Below are positions 37,600 to 47,300 of a stretch of 64,000 nt of DNA, one piece after another; position 1 is the first letter of the stretch; each line of letters opens with the position of its first letter. Under the pieces are notes generated by a model. It did not search any database and had not been told where the DNA came from. It saw only the letters and a list, made by a program, of their open reading frames with translations. The position numbers and the translations under genes were made by a program. Source of the DNA: Mangifera indica. Lineage: Eukaryota; Streptophyta; Magnoliopsida; Sapindales; Anacardiaceae. The stretch spans positions 13,445,320-13,509,319 of the forward strand of contig NC_058146.1 in the NCBI RefSeq assembly GCF_011075055.1, written 5' to 3'.

Positions 37600-39515
37600 T
37601 TTTGATATTTTTTAGAAGTCTAAATAATAAATTTCTAGATTCTATTACATGTACCTCGAGTAACCCTACTTCAGAGCCTTTTGATTTGTCTGAGCAGTTT
37701 GTGGAATCCATACAATAAGATCATTCTCCTGAGTTCATAAATCATTTGCATCATACCAGGGTAAAACAACCTTCTTCTCATTTTTGTGATTATCATTGTT
37801 ATGCTACCATCTCCTCCCTATATGAACCTCACACTTTTCACAAGGCTTCCTCTAACCTTTTGTGGCAGTAAGCTATGGCAAAAGAACTTAACGCTCTTAT
37901 CAAAACTCGAACTTAGAAGCTTTTTGATTTTCCTAATGAAATGTCCTCTATAGATTGCAAGGTCAAAACTCACTTTGATAGCTTTGTTGAAAAATACAAC
38001 GCTCGAATGGTGGCTTGTGGTTTTATCCAATAGTACGACATTGATAAAGAGGAGACATTTGCACTTGTTGCTTAGTTCAATTCGGTCCAAACTCTCCTAG
38101 CAGGTGTACCTATCAAGCATTGACATCTATCTCAAATGGATATAAAAAAGTGCATTTCTCAATGGTGATCTTACAAAAGAACTTTATATGAAGCCTCCTT
38201 TAGGGTATGATCATCCTCCCAATAAGGTTCACAATTTGCAAATAGCCTTGTATGAACTAAAACAAGCTGCACGTGCATGGTTTTCAAAATTTATCAACAT
38301 TATTAGACAAATGGGTTTTTCTTCTAGTCCTCGTGATTTTGCTCTATTTGTTCACAACTCTACTTATGATATTGTTTTATTGCTTCTTTATGTCAATGAT
38401 ATGATTATTATTGGCAGTGATCTTATAGAAATTTTTTGTCTCAAGATTTTCTTAAGTCAGCAATTTGAAATGAAATATCTTAGATCTCTCAATTATTTCT
38501 TAGGACTTGAAGTATCTTCAATTTCTTATGGGTATTATCTTACACAAGCTAAGTATGCCTTTGATATTCTTTCTAGAGTTAGACTAACTAATGTTCAAAT
38601 AACCCATATGCCTTTAGAAAACAAATGTTAAGTTGCATGCTACCGACGGTAAACCATGACAAGATCCAAGTATCTATCGTAAGTTAGTTAGAAGTTTAGT
38701 TTATCTCACAATAACTTGCCTGATATTGCATATGATGTTCATCCTGTCAACTAATTCATATAAGCTTGTAGATCTACTCATTATGTTGCAGTGTTTGGTA
38801 TCTTATAATACTTCAAGGGAAATTTGTTCCACGGCTTATATTTCTCCTCTTTATTATCGTTAGTATTACGAGCTTATTTTGATGTTGATTTAGCTAGTGA
38901 TCCAACTAATAGATGCTTCACTAAAAGATATCGTTTTTTTTTTTTTCTTGGGGATTTTATGGTTTCTTAGTGCAGTAATAAGAAGTGGTCTGTTGTTTCT
39001 CAATCTAGTATTGAGGTAGAATATCAAGTTCTTGTTAACACCACCTCAAAACTTCTTTGGTTAAAGTGTTTATTGCATAATATAGGTATACCTCAGACAT
39101 CTGCCACTTCTTTTTGTTGTGACAATCATAGTGCTATCCAAATAGCTTATAATAATGTTTTTCATGAATGTACAAAACATGTTGTCACTTTGTTCGACAA
39201 CATTTGTTTCAGGATATTATATGCCTTCAACTAGTTCCTTCTGTTAATCAACTTCTCAATATCTTTACTAAGTCTTAACCTCTTGAATAGTTTTCTGATT
39301 TAGTTAGCAAAATCAAAATGACATTTGTTTCGCCTCCTTGAGTTTGAGGGGGGAAGGTGTTGAAGATATCCAATTTATCATAAATCAAGAAAGAATTAAG
39401 CAAACAATCATCAATAATCCCAAATGTCAAGTAATCCTATCAATCAAACCAACAATCATTCATCAATCAATCTCATAGATAAGAAATCAATTAATCAATC
39501 AAGAAATAAATTTTT
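37600..39515 (+). mobile_element. Ty1/Copia retrotransposon remnant (RT, RNase H, PPT, partial 3' LTR)
   Basis: Reverse transcriptase is readable with many stops from about 37850 (WQAMAKELNAL type) to 38631. RNase H follows near 38960-39180 (VSWSSKKQSVVSQSSIEVEY; CDNHSAIQIAYN). At 39342-39357 lies a purine tract (GAGTTTGAGGGGGGAAGG), followed by TGTTGAAG, the expected start of a 3' LTR, which is cut short at about 39515. Gag, protease and integrase are missing and no 5' LTR was found. Confidence 0.75.
38188..38631 (+). pseudogene. Copia reverse transcriptase, C-terminal half
   Basis: Open for 147 codons. It shows the Copia signatures LYELKQAARAWFSKF, FALFVHNS and YFLGLEVSS. The catalytic box that is normally Tyr-Val-Asp-Asp reads YVNDM, so the first catalytic Asp is Asn. 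Stops flank the frame on both sides, so it is a dead fragment. Confidence 0.85.
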
Positions 39516-39690
39516 GGGAAATTAAATTAAACAACCCATCCTACCCTAAACTAAGCAAAAATGCCCCTTTTCCATTTCCTAAACAAAAATGTCCCCTTTT
39601 CAAAGCCTCAAGCAAAATGCCCTATAAATTTTTAAAAATACCAAGAATACCATTCACCACTTCTATATAAACTCTTACTTTTATAATTTT
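39516..39690 (+). repeat. MULE terminal-repeat-like remnant
   Basis: Starts GGGAAATTA and contains AAGCAAAAATGCCCC, AAGCAAAATGCCC and TTTTTAAAAATACCAA in the same order as the left end of the MULE at 17688, ending with a TATATAAACTCTTAC block like TATATAAACCTTCTC there. No matching opposite end was found. It begins where the Copia LTR stops. Confidence 0.4.
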
Positions 39691-40466
39691 CTCACATCAT
39701 TCAAACTCTTACTCTCACTTTCATTTTTACTTAATACTTGATATAGTGGGTTTACTTAGAAGGAAGAAAATTTATATTTCTAAATTCGAATAAAAAAATT
39801 GTTTCGCGAGATTAAGATATTTATATGAATATTAATTTAAAACTTAATTTTATTTATTAAATTAAGTTCAAATATTATATAAAGGGGGTATTTTGATAAT
39901 TGATAATATATTAGAGTGTTAAATAAAATGTTAGAAAAATATGAAGGTATTTTAATATTAAATAATATATTAAAGTTTTAAATATAATGTTAAGAAAATA
40001 TAAAAACATTTTGGTTTAGAGAGTGATAGAAAGGTTGATGGATAGACCAAAAACCAAAGAATTGTCGACTGTGGATGTCAAATTGTGCAAATTGTGACGT
40101 GCCAACCGCCTCCTAATTAATTCTCTCAAATTCTCTTAAGTTGTGTGTAATTTTTATCACCAAATATTCTTTTGTATATCTTTAAATTAAATTTTTATTT
40201 ATTCTCTCTAGAATTTCATATAAATTTCAATTTTTTTATTACAAAATTAAGAAAAAGAATATATAATCTTTCAAGTATGTGAAATTTAACAATAAAAATT
40301 AGAAATTATATCAAACAATTAATATTTTTACATTTTATTTATTTATTTTTTTCCTTCCCAAGTCTTCCCATTTTCAATCAAGCACAAATTTTCTATCCAA
40401 ACACAATTCATTTTCTCACGAAAATGGCTCTTCACCCCATCAACCAAGCAAACGAAAACAGCCCAT
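39691..40466. other. AT-rich stretch without a gene
   Basis: No coding frame recognised. It may include more decayed MULE end sequence and the former promoter of the esterase-like pseudogene. Confidence 0.4.
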
Positions 40467-41311
40467 ATGGAGACCTCACCAGAACAATTCCTCAAAAAGC
40501 ATCGAATCCTCCACCAAGAGTCCTTCATGTTCAACAAACAGAACATGAAGATCTTTACTCAAACATGGCCCCATGATTCCCCCGGCCTCCTCAAAGGCCT
40601 TGTCGCCATGATCCACGGCTACACCTGCGACAGCTACTGGATATCCGAGCTCACCGCTGTCGCATAGCCAAAAACGGCTTCCTCGTATGCGCCCTCGACC
40701 TCCAAGGCCACGGTTCCTCCGACGGCTACCCCAGCCACATCCCCATCTTTCAAGATTGCATCCAATATTTCGACTCCGTCAAAACAAACCACCCCAAGTT
40801 GCCACCTTTTCTCTACAGCGAATCCCTCGGTGGTGCAATTTCAATCCTCATATGTTTAGAACAAAAATACGAATGGGATGGTTTGATTTTGAGCGGTTCA
40901 ATGTGTGGAATCTCCGCCAAATCTAAGCCAATGTGGCCATGGGAAAAGCTTCTCCCACTGGCAGCACTGATTGCACCGAGGTGGAAAGTTGTGGTGTCGA
41001 AGCCAGTGGCGAGCAAGTTAACAAGGAGGAGTGGAAGAGGAGGTTGGCAGCGAGGAACCCTAATAAGCGGACGTCGGGGAAGCCGCTGGCAGCGACTGCG
41101 TGGGAGTTCTTGAGGGTGTGTGAGTATATAAAGAGGCATTGCCGGGAGTTGGAGGTACCAATTCTAGTGTTGCATGGGGAGAATGATGCAATATGTGATT
41201 ATGGCACTTGTTCATCGGGGAAGATGAGGAAAATGTTGATGGTATATTTGGAATTGTATTGGGGTGGATCGGAGAAAGGGCAGGTAAAGGTTGATATTTA
41301 TATTCAAGTCC
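40467..41311 (+). pseudogene. Monoacylglycerol lipase / caffeoylshikimate esterase-like hydrolase, frameshifted
   Basis: An alpha/beta-hydrolase of the plant MAGL/CSE group, spread over three frames. Frame one (40467-40660) reads SPEQFLKKHRILHQESFMF and GLVAMIHGYTCDSYW. Frame two (about 40660-41020) reads AKNGFLVCALDLQGHGSSDG, FLYSESLGGAIS (nucleophile Ser; family is usually GES) and WEKLLPLAALIAPRWK. Frame three (about 41020-41200) reads KEEWKRRLAARNPNKRT and VPILVLHGENDAICD (acid residue). A deletion of about 40 codons then joins to WHLFIGEDEENVDGIFGIVL, which retains the catalytic His in another frame. Intact relatives cleave monoacylglycerols or caffeoylshikimate. Two frameshifts plus the deletion rule out function. 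Its GC content is higher than its surroundings, suggesting fairly recent loss. Confidence 0.8.
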
Positions 41312-42846
41312 TAACCAGTGGTATGATGGAGAATATGTCCTACCCAATCAATATATGTTGTGACAAATAAAAGTATTATTTACGTAGATGAATATGTTCG
41401 ATTTTGGTTTTCAATTTCGTATTCAAATTGCAGAACATTTCAAGCTTTTTATAGTAAAAATCTATCAAGGATAGCCGGGTAAAATTAGAAGTGCAATTCT
41501 AATTTTAAATCCACCTGCTCTTCTCTCACTTTGCTTCATATTCGAACTCCTCCTATTTACTTTCAAACTCAAACTAAATTTGCCTATGCTCAAACTCAAT
41601 TTGGTTTGATGGTTTTTCTCAACCTAAGTTCCGGTTAATAATTCTTTTTTTCGAGCCCAAGCTTGAGGTTGTAACTCCCAAACTTGTCAAATTTGAGCCC
41701 TACATCTACTCTATCTGCCATCGAGAATAAAATAAAATTAAAGATGTAATTTTAAGCAAGCAAAGAGGAACAAAATGAAAATTTTATAATAGTTTAACTG
41801 AGTAAGCTAAATTCTTTGTTCATTATTATGTTATTAACCTTTCGAGAATGATTTTAGTTGAAGGTATGAGAGTAAAATATGTTGTCCCATTGTTCTTGTA
41901 CAATTATGCTATTTATCGAGCAAGAGGCATAAATTATTAAGTGATTATATAAGTGGATACACCCAAAATTTAGAAAACATGTGGATTGTGTTATCCCTTA
42001 AAAGTAAGAGATATGAATGTCAGGATCTCTAAGTTGATGAGCAAAAATGACAAAATCTCCAAGTTGACAATAGAAACGATGAAATCTTTAAGTTGACATG
42101 CAAAAACGATGAGATCTCCAAGCCGATGATAGAAACAATGAGATCTCCAACTTGACAAACAAAAACAACATGATTGTGGCAACTTCTCCCGTGAGTTGAC
42201 CTATGCCAATAAGCTAAACACGAGTAAAATTGATGAGATCATGGTAATAATGAGTTTGTCGCAATGGTCAGTTCGTAGATGAGAGAAACAATGAGATGGT
42301 GGTTGTAATGAGTTCATGTTAATGGTAAGTTCACCTATTAGAATTTGGTGAAGGTGGCTAACGCTAGGGTTTTCAAAGGTGTTTAATTTTAAATTACAAA
42401 AAATTGTAATTTATGTCCTGAAGGTAAAAAAAAGTGTATTTCATCCGGTACCTATAACTAGTAAGGCATCAAATCAAATATAAGTTTTACAAACTGAGCT
42501 TAGGAACAACTGCCTTTAAAATCAGCAGTAAATGGATGAAATCTCAGCTCAACAAGCCAAAAATAATTGAAGATAATGAATTGTTAGAGCAAGACTATAA
42601 AAATATATTAGATCTATAAATATAGAGAACAAAACTCATATTATACAAAATTAATTAACTTATATTAAAGTCTAATCCTTCATTTATATTAGGTTTATTA
42701 GTTGCATGTCTCAACTATTGAATTGAATGCATTCACAAGAAGGTGACAGAAAGTTCAACTTGTCAACGACTGTCAAAGCATTTGAAAAGATTGGTTTGCA
42801 TTGAGAGATGGTCAAATTCCGTTCAAAGATATTTCAGAAACGTCAA
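41312..42846. other. Intergenic, one small tandem repeat, no gene
   Basis: Nothing coding is supported. A degenerate repeat of roughly 33 bp is present at about 42010-42175. Confidence 0.5.
42010..42175. repeat. Degenerate tandem repeat of about 33 bp, 4-5 units
   Basis: GATCTCCAAGTTGACAA-like cores alternate with AGAAACGATGA-like cores along this stretch. Units are imperfect. Confidence 0.6.
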
Positions 42847-42984
42847 TCCAACAAGTTATATGGATGAATGGCTAGTTTCCTTTCAAAGCCCTTATTCTGT
42901 TCCTGCTTGCAGCTTTGCCTTACTGGAAACCAGAAGCACCACCAATGAGAAGAAGAGAAAATTCAAACCCAGAAAGAGAGAAAA

Positions 42985-43040
42985 AAAATTGGACCATTTC
43001 TCGATTTGTGAGCGTCATCCTTGCGCAGGAGCCATGCTAA
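42985..43040 (-). pseudogene. U6 snRNA 3' fragment, copy 1
   Basis: Corresponds to the U6 3' half from TTAGCATGGC to the end, with several substitutions (for example GCATGGCTCC and CGCTCAC). It lacks the 5' half and promoter. Confidence 0.88.
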
Positions 43041-43175
43041 TCCAACAAGTTTTATGGATGAATGGCTAGTTTCCTTTCAAAGCCCTTGTTCTGTTCCTGC
43101 TTGCAGCTTTGCCTTACTGGAAACCCAGAAGCACCAGCAATGAGAAGAAGAGAAATTCAAACCCAGAAAGAGAAA

Positions 43176-43232
43176 AAAATTTGGACCATTTCTCGATTTG
43201 TGCGTGTCATCCTTGCGCAGGGGCCATGCTAA
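43176..43232 (-). pseudogene. U6 snRNA 3' fragment, copy 2
   Basis: The last ~57 nt of U6 are present without change but truncated at the same point as copy 1. There is no promoter upstream, only the flank of the next unit. Confidence 0.9.
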
Positions 43233-43365
43233 GCCAACAAGTTTTATGGATGAATGGCTAGTTTCCTTTCAAAGCCCTTGTTCTGTTCCTGCTTGCAGCT
43301 TTGCCTTACTGGAAACCCCGAAGCACCAGCAATGAGAAGAAGAGAAAATTCAAACCCAGAAATAG

Positions 43366-43374
43366 AAAAAAAAA
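43366..43374 (-). terminator. Pol III terminator of U6
   Basis: A run of nine T residues on the minus strand at the U6 3' end, overlapping the terminal U tail. Confidence 0.85.
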
Positions 43375-43420
43375 TTTGGACCATTTCTCGATTTGTGCGT
43401 GTCATCCTTGCGCAGGGGCC

Positions 43421-43452
<32 letters not shown>

Positions 43453-43472
43453 TCGGATGTCTCCGAAGAGAC
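43371..43472 (-). ncRNA. U6: U6 spliceosomal snRNA gene
   Basis: A 102-nt RNA, the catalytic-core snRNA of the spliceosome, transcribed by RNA polymerase III. All central landmarks are present: the ACAGAGA box (ATACAGAGAAGATTAGC), the AGC triad region and the 3' end GGTCCAAATTTT. The 5' hairpin reads GTCTC-TTCG-GAGAC, whereas the usual plant sequence is GTCCC-TTCG-GGGAC: a paired C:G to T:A change that keeps the stem. USE and TATA are at Pol III spacing upstream and a T-run lies at the end, so the gene is probably functional. Confidence 0.95.
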
Positions 43473-43495
43473 ACTCTCCTACCGCTTCTTCTTTG

Positions 43496-43503
43496 TTTAT
43501 AAA
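43496..43503 (-). promoter_or_regulatory. U6 TATA box
   Basis: TTTATAAA on the minus strand, ending 23 bases before the U6 start. In plant snRNA genes a USE-to-TATA spacing of about 24 bases selects RNA polymerase III. Confidence 0.9.
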
Positions 43504-43527
43504 GCAGCGCACTGTTTCGCAACTAAA

Positions 43528-43538
43528 CAATGTGGGAT
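43528..43538 (-). promoter_or_regulatory. U6 upstream sequence element (USE)
   Basis: ATCCCACATTG on the minus strand matches the plant USE consensus RTCCCACATCG at 10 of 11 positions, with 24 bases between it and the TATA box. Confidence 0.92.
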
Positions 43539-43544
43539 GGTTCG

Positions 43545-44215
43545 TTTCTAACTACATCAGTCATTTTTCACGTCACGTGACCTTTTGACTTTTGGATAAG
43601 ACTAAAAAGTTTTCTATTTTTAAATAAATTTATTAATTTCATATATGTAATTAAATTGTTCACTTTGAGGGAACTGATTTATTTTTGTAATATATTTAAT
43701 GCATTCAATTACTTAAAAATAATTTTAAACAAGAAAATACAATCATCTTACTATTTCCTTTTAAAGAGATAGTCAATTTCTAGCGAAGAAAGCTTAAATT
43801 TATATAAATTATTTAAAATTGTGTTGAACTTGAGTTCAAGTCAAATCTTACTGTTTTGACAAGTTTAAACTCCTTTTAAAATAATTAAGTCAGTTATGTA
43901 TTTAAATTGATTATAAAAATGAGATTCCAATTAACAATAAGGGTTAGGTTTTCAAACTTTTACGTAGATAGAATTATAAGTTTTTATATCAAGGTAAGAT
44001 GTGAAAAGAATTATTTTCTAATTTTTTGAAATTTTTTTATTATGAAATTACTGTTTTGTTTAAATAAATGTTAGTTTTTATTAAACGGATGAAAAAAGTG
44101 GATTTTGTGCCATCAAGTGATGGAATGTTTTTAGCCAAATTTTGGGTGAAAAATGTAATTTTATTATTTATTATTTTTTAAATGCGAGCAGTACAGTGAC
44201 CGTGAGTAAGCGCCA
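43545..44215. other. Divergent intergenic region between U6 and YchF1
   Basis: AT-rich with no gene. It lies upstream of both U6 (minus) and YchF1 (plus). Confidence 0.5.
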
Positions 44216-44228
44216 CACGCAGTCGCAT

Positions 44229-44263
44229 CTTATTCTCTTCTCTTCTCTTCTTTTCTCTTCTCC
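44229..44263 (+). promoter_or_regulatory. Pyrimidine-rich leader tract of YchF1
   Basis: A CT-rich run built of TCTTCTCTTCTC-type repeats lies about 70-100 bases before the ATG, typical of plant core promoters and leaders of housekeeping genes (Y patch). Its role is inferred. Confidence 0.45.
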
Positions 44264-44329
44264 TGTTTAACAACCCTAAAATCTCTGCGTCTCGCAAGGC
44301 CTTAAAAGAAGAATAAAATTTAAATAATA

Positions 44330-47300
44330 ATGCCTCCAAAAGCTTCAAAATCGAAAGAAGCGCCAGCTGAGCGACCTATTCTCGGTCGATTCTCTTCTCA
44401 CCTTAAGATTGGCATCGTAATCTTCTTCTTCAACCCTGCACTGTCGCTCATTTTCGTTATCTTTTAATTATTATTTCTGTATTTATTTAGTTTGTGATTT
44501 TAGTTCTCATTTCTAATAAATTTGTCTGTGATTAAATGAATACCAGTTTTGGGATAATGTTAGGATCGTACTCGTAGAAAATAATTGAAGTTCTGTTTGA
44601 GAAATGTTGTTAACGCCCAGAGAATCTGGAAAATTAGTTTTTTTCTTTGATTCTTTTTTCTATGTTAATTATGCTTGTGATTTTAGTTTTCATTTCTATT
44701 GAATTTCTTTGTGATCAAATGAATGCTTATAGTCCTGTTTCAGTAATATTAGTAACACCTGAGAGAATCTATAATTTTTTTCTTTTAAATAATATTTGGT
44801 GATTGCTTTCAGGTTGGATTGCCAAATGTTGGCAAATCTACGCTTTTCAACACACTTACAAAGTTGTCAATCCCTGCTGAGAACTTCCCTTTTTGCACCA
44901 TTGAGCCTAATGAAGCTCGTGTCAATATCCCTGATGAGCGATTTGAGTGGCTTTGCAATTTATTTAAGCCAAAAAGCGAGGTTTGTTACTATTTTTTTAA
45001 GATTTTGTTGTAGCTTTAGGTTGCAGGGATGCTTGTGTTATTTGTGTGCTAAAATATTTTCATTTTCAATGTTCAGGTTCCAGCTTTCTTAGAGATCCAT
45101 GATATAGCTGGACTAGTTAGAGGTGCTCATGAAGGACAGGGGTTGGGCAACAGTTTCCTCTCTCATATCCGTGCAGTTGATGGCATTTTCCATGTGCTAC
45201 GTAAGATGCTTTTATTTGTACTGTTTCATATCCGTGCATAAATTTTTTGATGATTAGACTTAATGTGTTTATGAATTATTAGACTTAATAAATGGGTGTG
45301 CAAGTGACTTGCTAAAAACTCGGGTCTATTTTGCTCAATTTATTAAATTATTTTTTGTATGTGCACCTGTGTGTTTACTTCTCTTCTACTTATGTTCTGT
45401 GTTGTGGAAGTGCAGTAATAATATAGGATCTAGAATGCACTAAATTTTAAGTGTCATACAAATGCTTTATAAATAATTCTTGAGTAGAGTGATGGTATAT
45501 GTCGTTCGCTCTTGTTAGAGTAGACCATGTGGTTTTTTACCTCTCCATAAGTAACTGGGGAGGTTTGATGGGATGAATACTGACTTTATAGATTATTTTG
45601 TTATGACAAAAATTTCCTTTTGCACATTTTTGTGGTAACTTCATTTCTTGGTGGTTGTATAACTTGTATGACCTACATTCAGACTGATAGTTTATTTGAG
45701 AAGCATTATCTGCTTATTTGCTTCTCTTAATGTTTTTACTGTGAAATTCATCTTTTTAATTTTTAAATTATATTTTGTAGGTGCATTTGAAGATCCAGAC
45801 ATTATCCATGTTGATGACTCTATTGACCCTGTGAGGGACTTAGAGGTCATTAGTTCAGAGTTACGGTTAAAGGTATGCTTGTTTTGAAACTCAAGCTGAT
45901 TATCTTCATTGATGTCGTGTAGTCAGTGATTTGAACTATGATGATAAGTATTAGATAGGTTCAATTATGACTGCTCTAATTTCTTGTTAATGGGGAGGGC
46001 TTGTCTGAGATAAGGATTTCTGCTCTATTACCTGGTTTTCAGTTGGGTAAGCTTAAATGAAAATTTCTTCCTACAGTTTCTAGAAGATATATGCATATCT
46101 TGGTGAGGATTTCCATGTTTATTAGTTTTCTTCTCTCTTTCTCTTGCTGCTGATTTATTCTTACAAAGTTATTGAATATGAAGTCACAAGTTATACAAAG
46201 GAAAAGTATTCTAATAACTATAACTATACGAGCAACACATGTATATTGGGGGTTTTACGCTGGTTCATGTTCTATGTCAAAGTTCTATACTAGCAACATG
46301 AATTTGAGACTCTCTTGCCCATTTTCATGTACTAAAATATCATTGTTCTCAAATGATTTTAAAATTTATAAAGGCATCCTATCTATTTGAGTTCTAGAAA
46401 TTTCACAACAAGAATCTCTTCATTGGTCATTTATTTTTTTCCTCCTATTTTTTTATTCTTGATTGTTCATAAATTTCATCTTAAGTATGTGGTGTAGCTT
46501 TGCCCGATAACTTTGTTTGTTTGGCTTATAGTTTCTCATTATGTTGTCTTGTTTTATTGACTATATTTGTGGTTATAACGTTTCCATTGAAATAAAAGGA
46601 CTTGCTATATATGCTGTATGACTTGTAGGATATTGAATTCATGGAAAGGAGGGTAGAAGATATAGAGAAGAGCATGAAAAGGAGCAATGATAAACAGTTA
46701 AAAATAGAACATGAATTATGTCAAAAGGTTAGTGCTTCACTGGCTGGGATAATGATTTTGACTTGAATGCACTAAGCTCATTTTTATTTTTTCAGTTCTC
46801 TTCTTATGAAGTAACTTATATAATGCTGGTTCTTGGCATCTATAGGTCAAGGCCTGGCTTGAGGATGGAAAGGATGTTCGTCTAGGGGATTGGAAAGCTG
46901 CTGATATTGAGATACTGAATACTTTTCAACTACTCACTGCAAAGCCTGTGGTTTACTTGGTAATCCTTTTTCTTCTTAGAATATGAGAAAAGTCTGCTTA
47001 CCATTAATGGAGCAAGCCATACTTGTCACTGCTTTTCTCTATCCTTCTGCACACAGCTTTTCGTATTTAAAATCTTTGTGTGGAACGAAGTTATCTAGAG
47101 TGTTAATCCACACAAGTAAAAAAATTTGTAGAATATCTTCTTATGAGGGATAAAAAAGCAAGAAAGTTGTTGGTGTTTTCCTTACTGCACCCATGGATTG
47201 AGTTTGCTATTTGTTTGGGTATAAATAGGTTTTTGTTTTAAAAAATCCATACAGGTTGTTGCACCTGTGAATTGTAGTTTTAAATCCTTATCTTCAGGGT

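Larger units (their letters stand above)
42847..43472 (-). repeat. Three tandem units of about 193 bp containing the U6 3' half and its downstream flank
   Basis: CCAACAAG-TTATGGATGAATGG starts recur at about 42847, 43041 and 43233. Each unit carries the same downstream flank and then the last ~57 nt of U6 in reverse. Only the third unit continues into the complete U6 gene. Units two and three are nearly identical; unit one has more changes, including in its U6 part. Confidence 0.93.

Noticed and set aside
40813..41347. Minus-strand open frames across the esterase pseudogene
   Set aside because: GC-rich shadows of the real (broken) plus-strand coding sequence.
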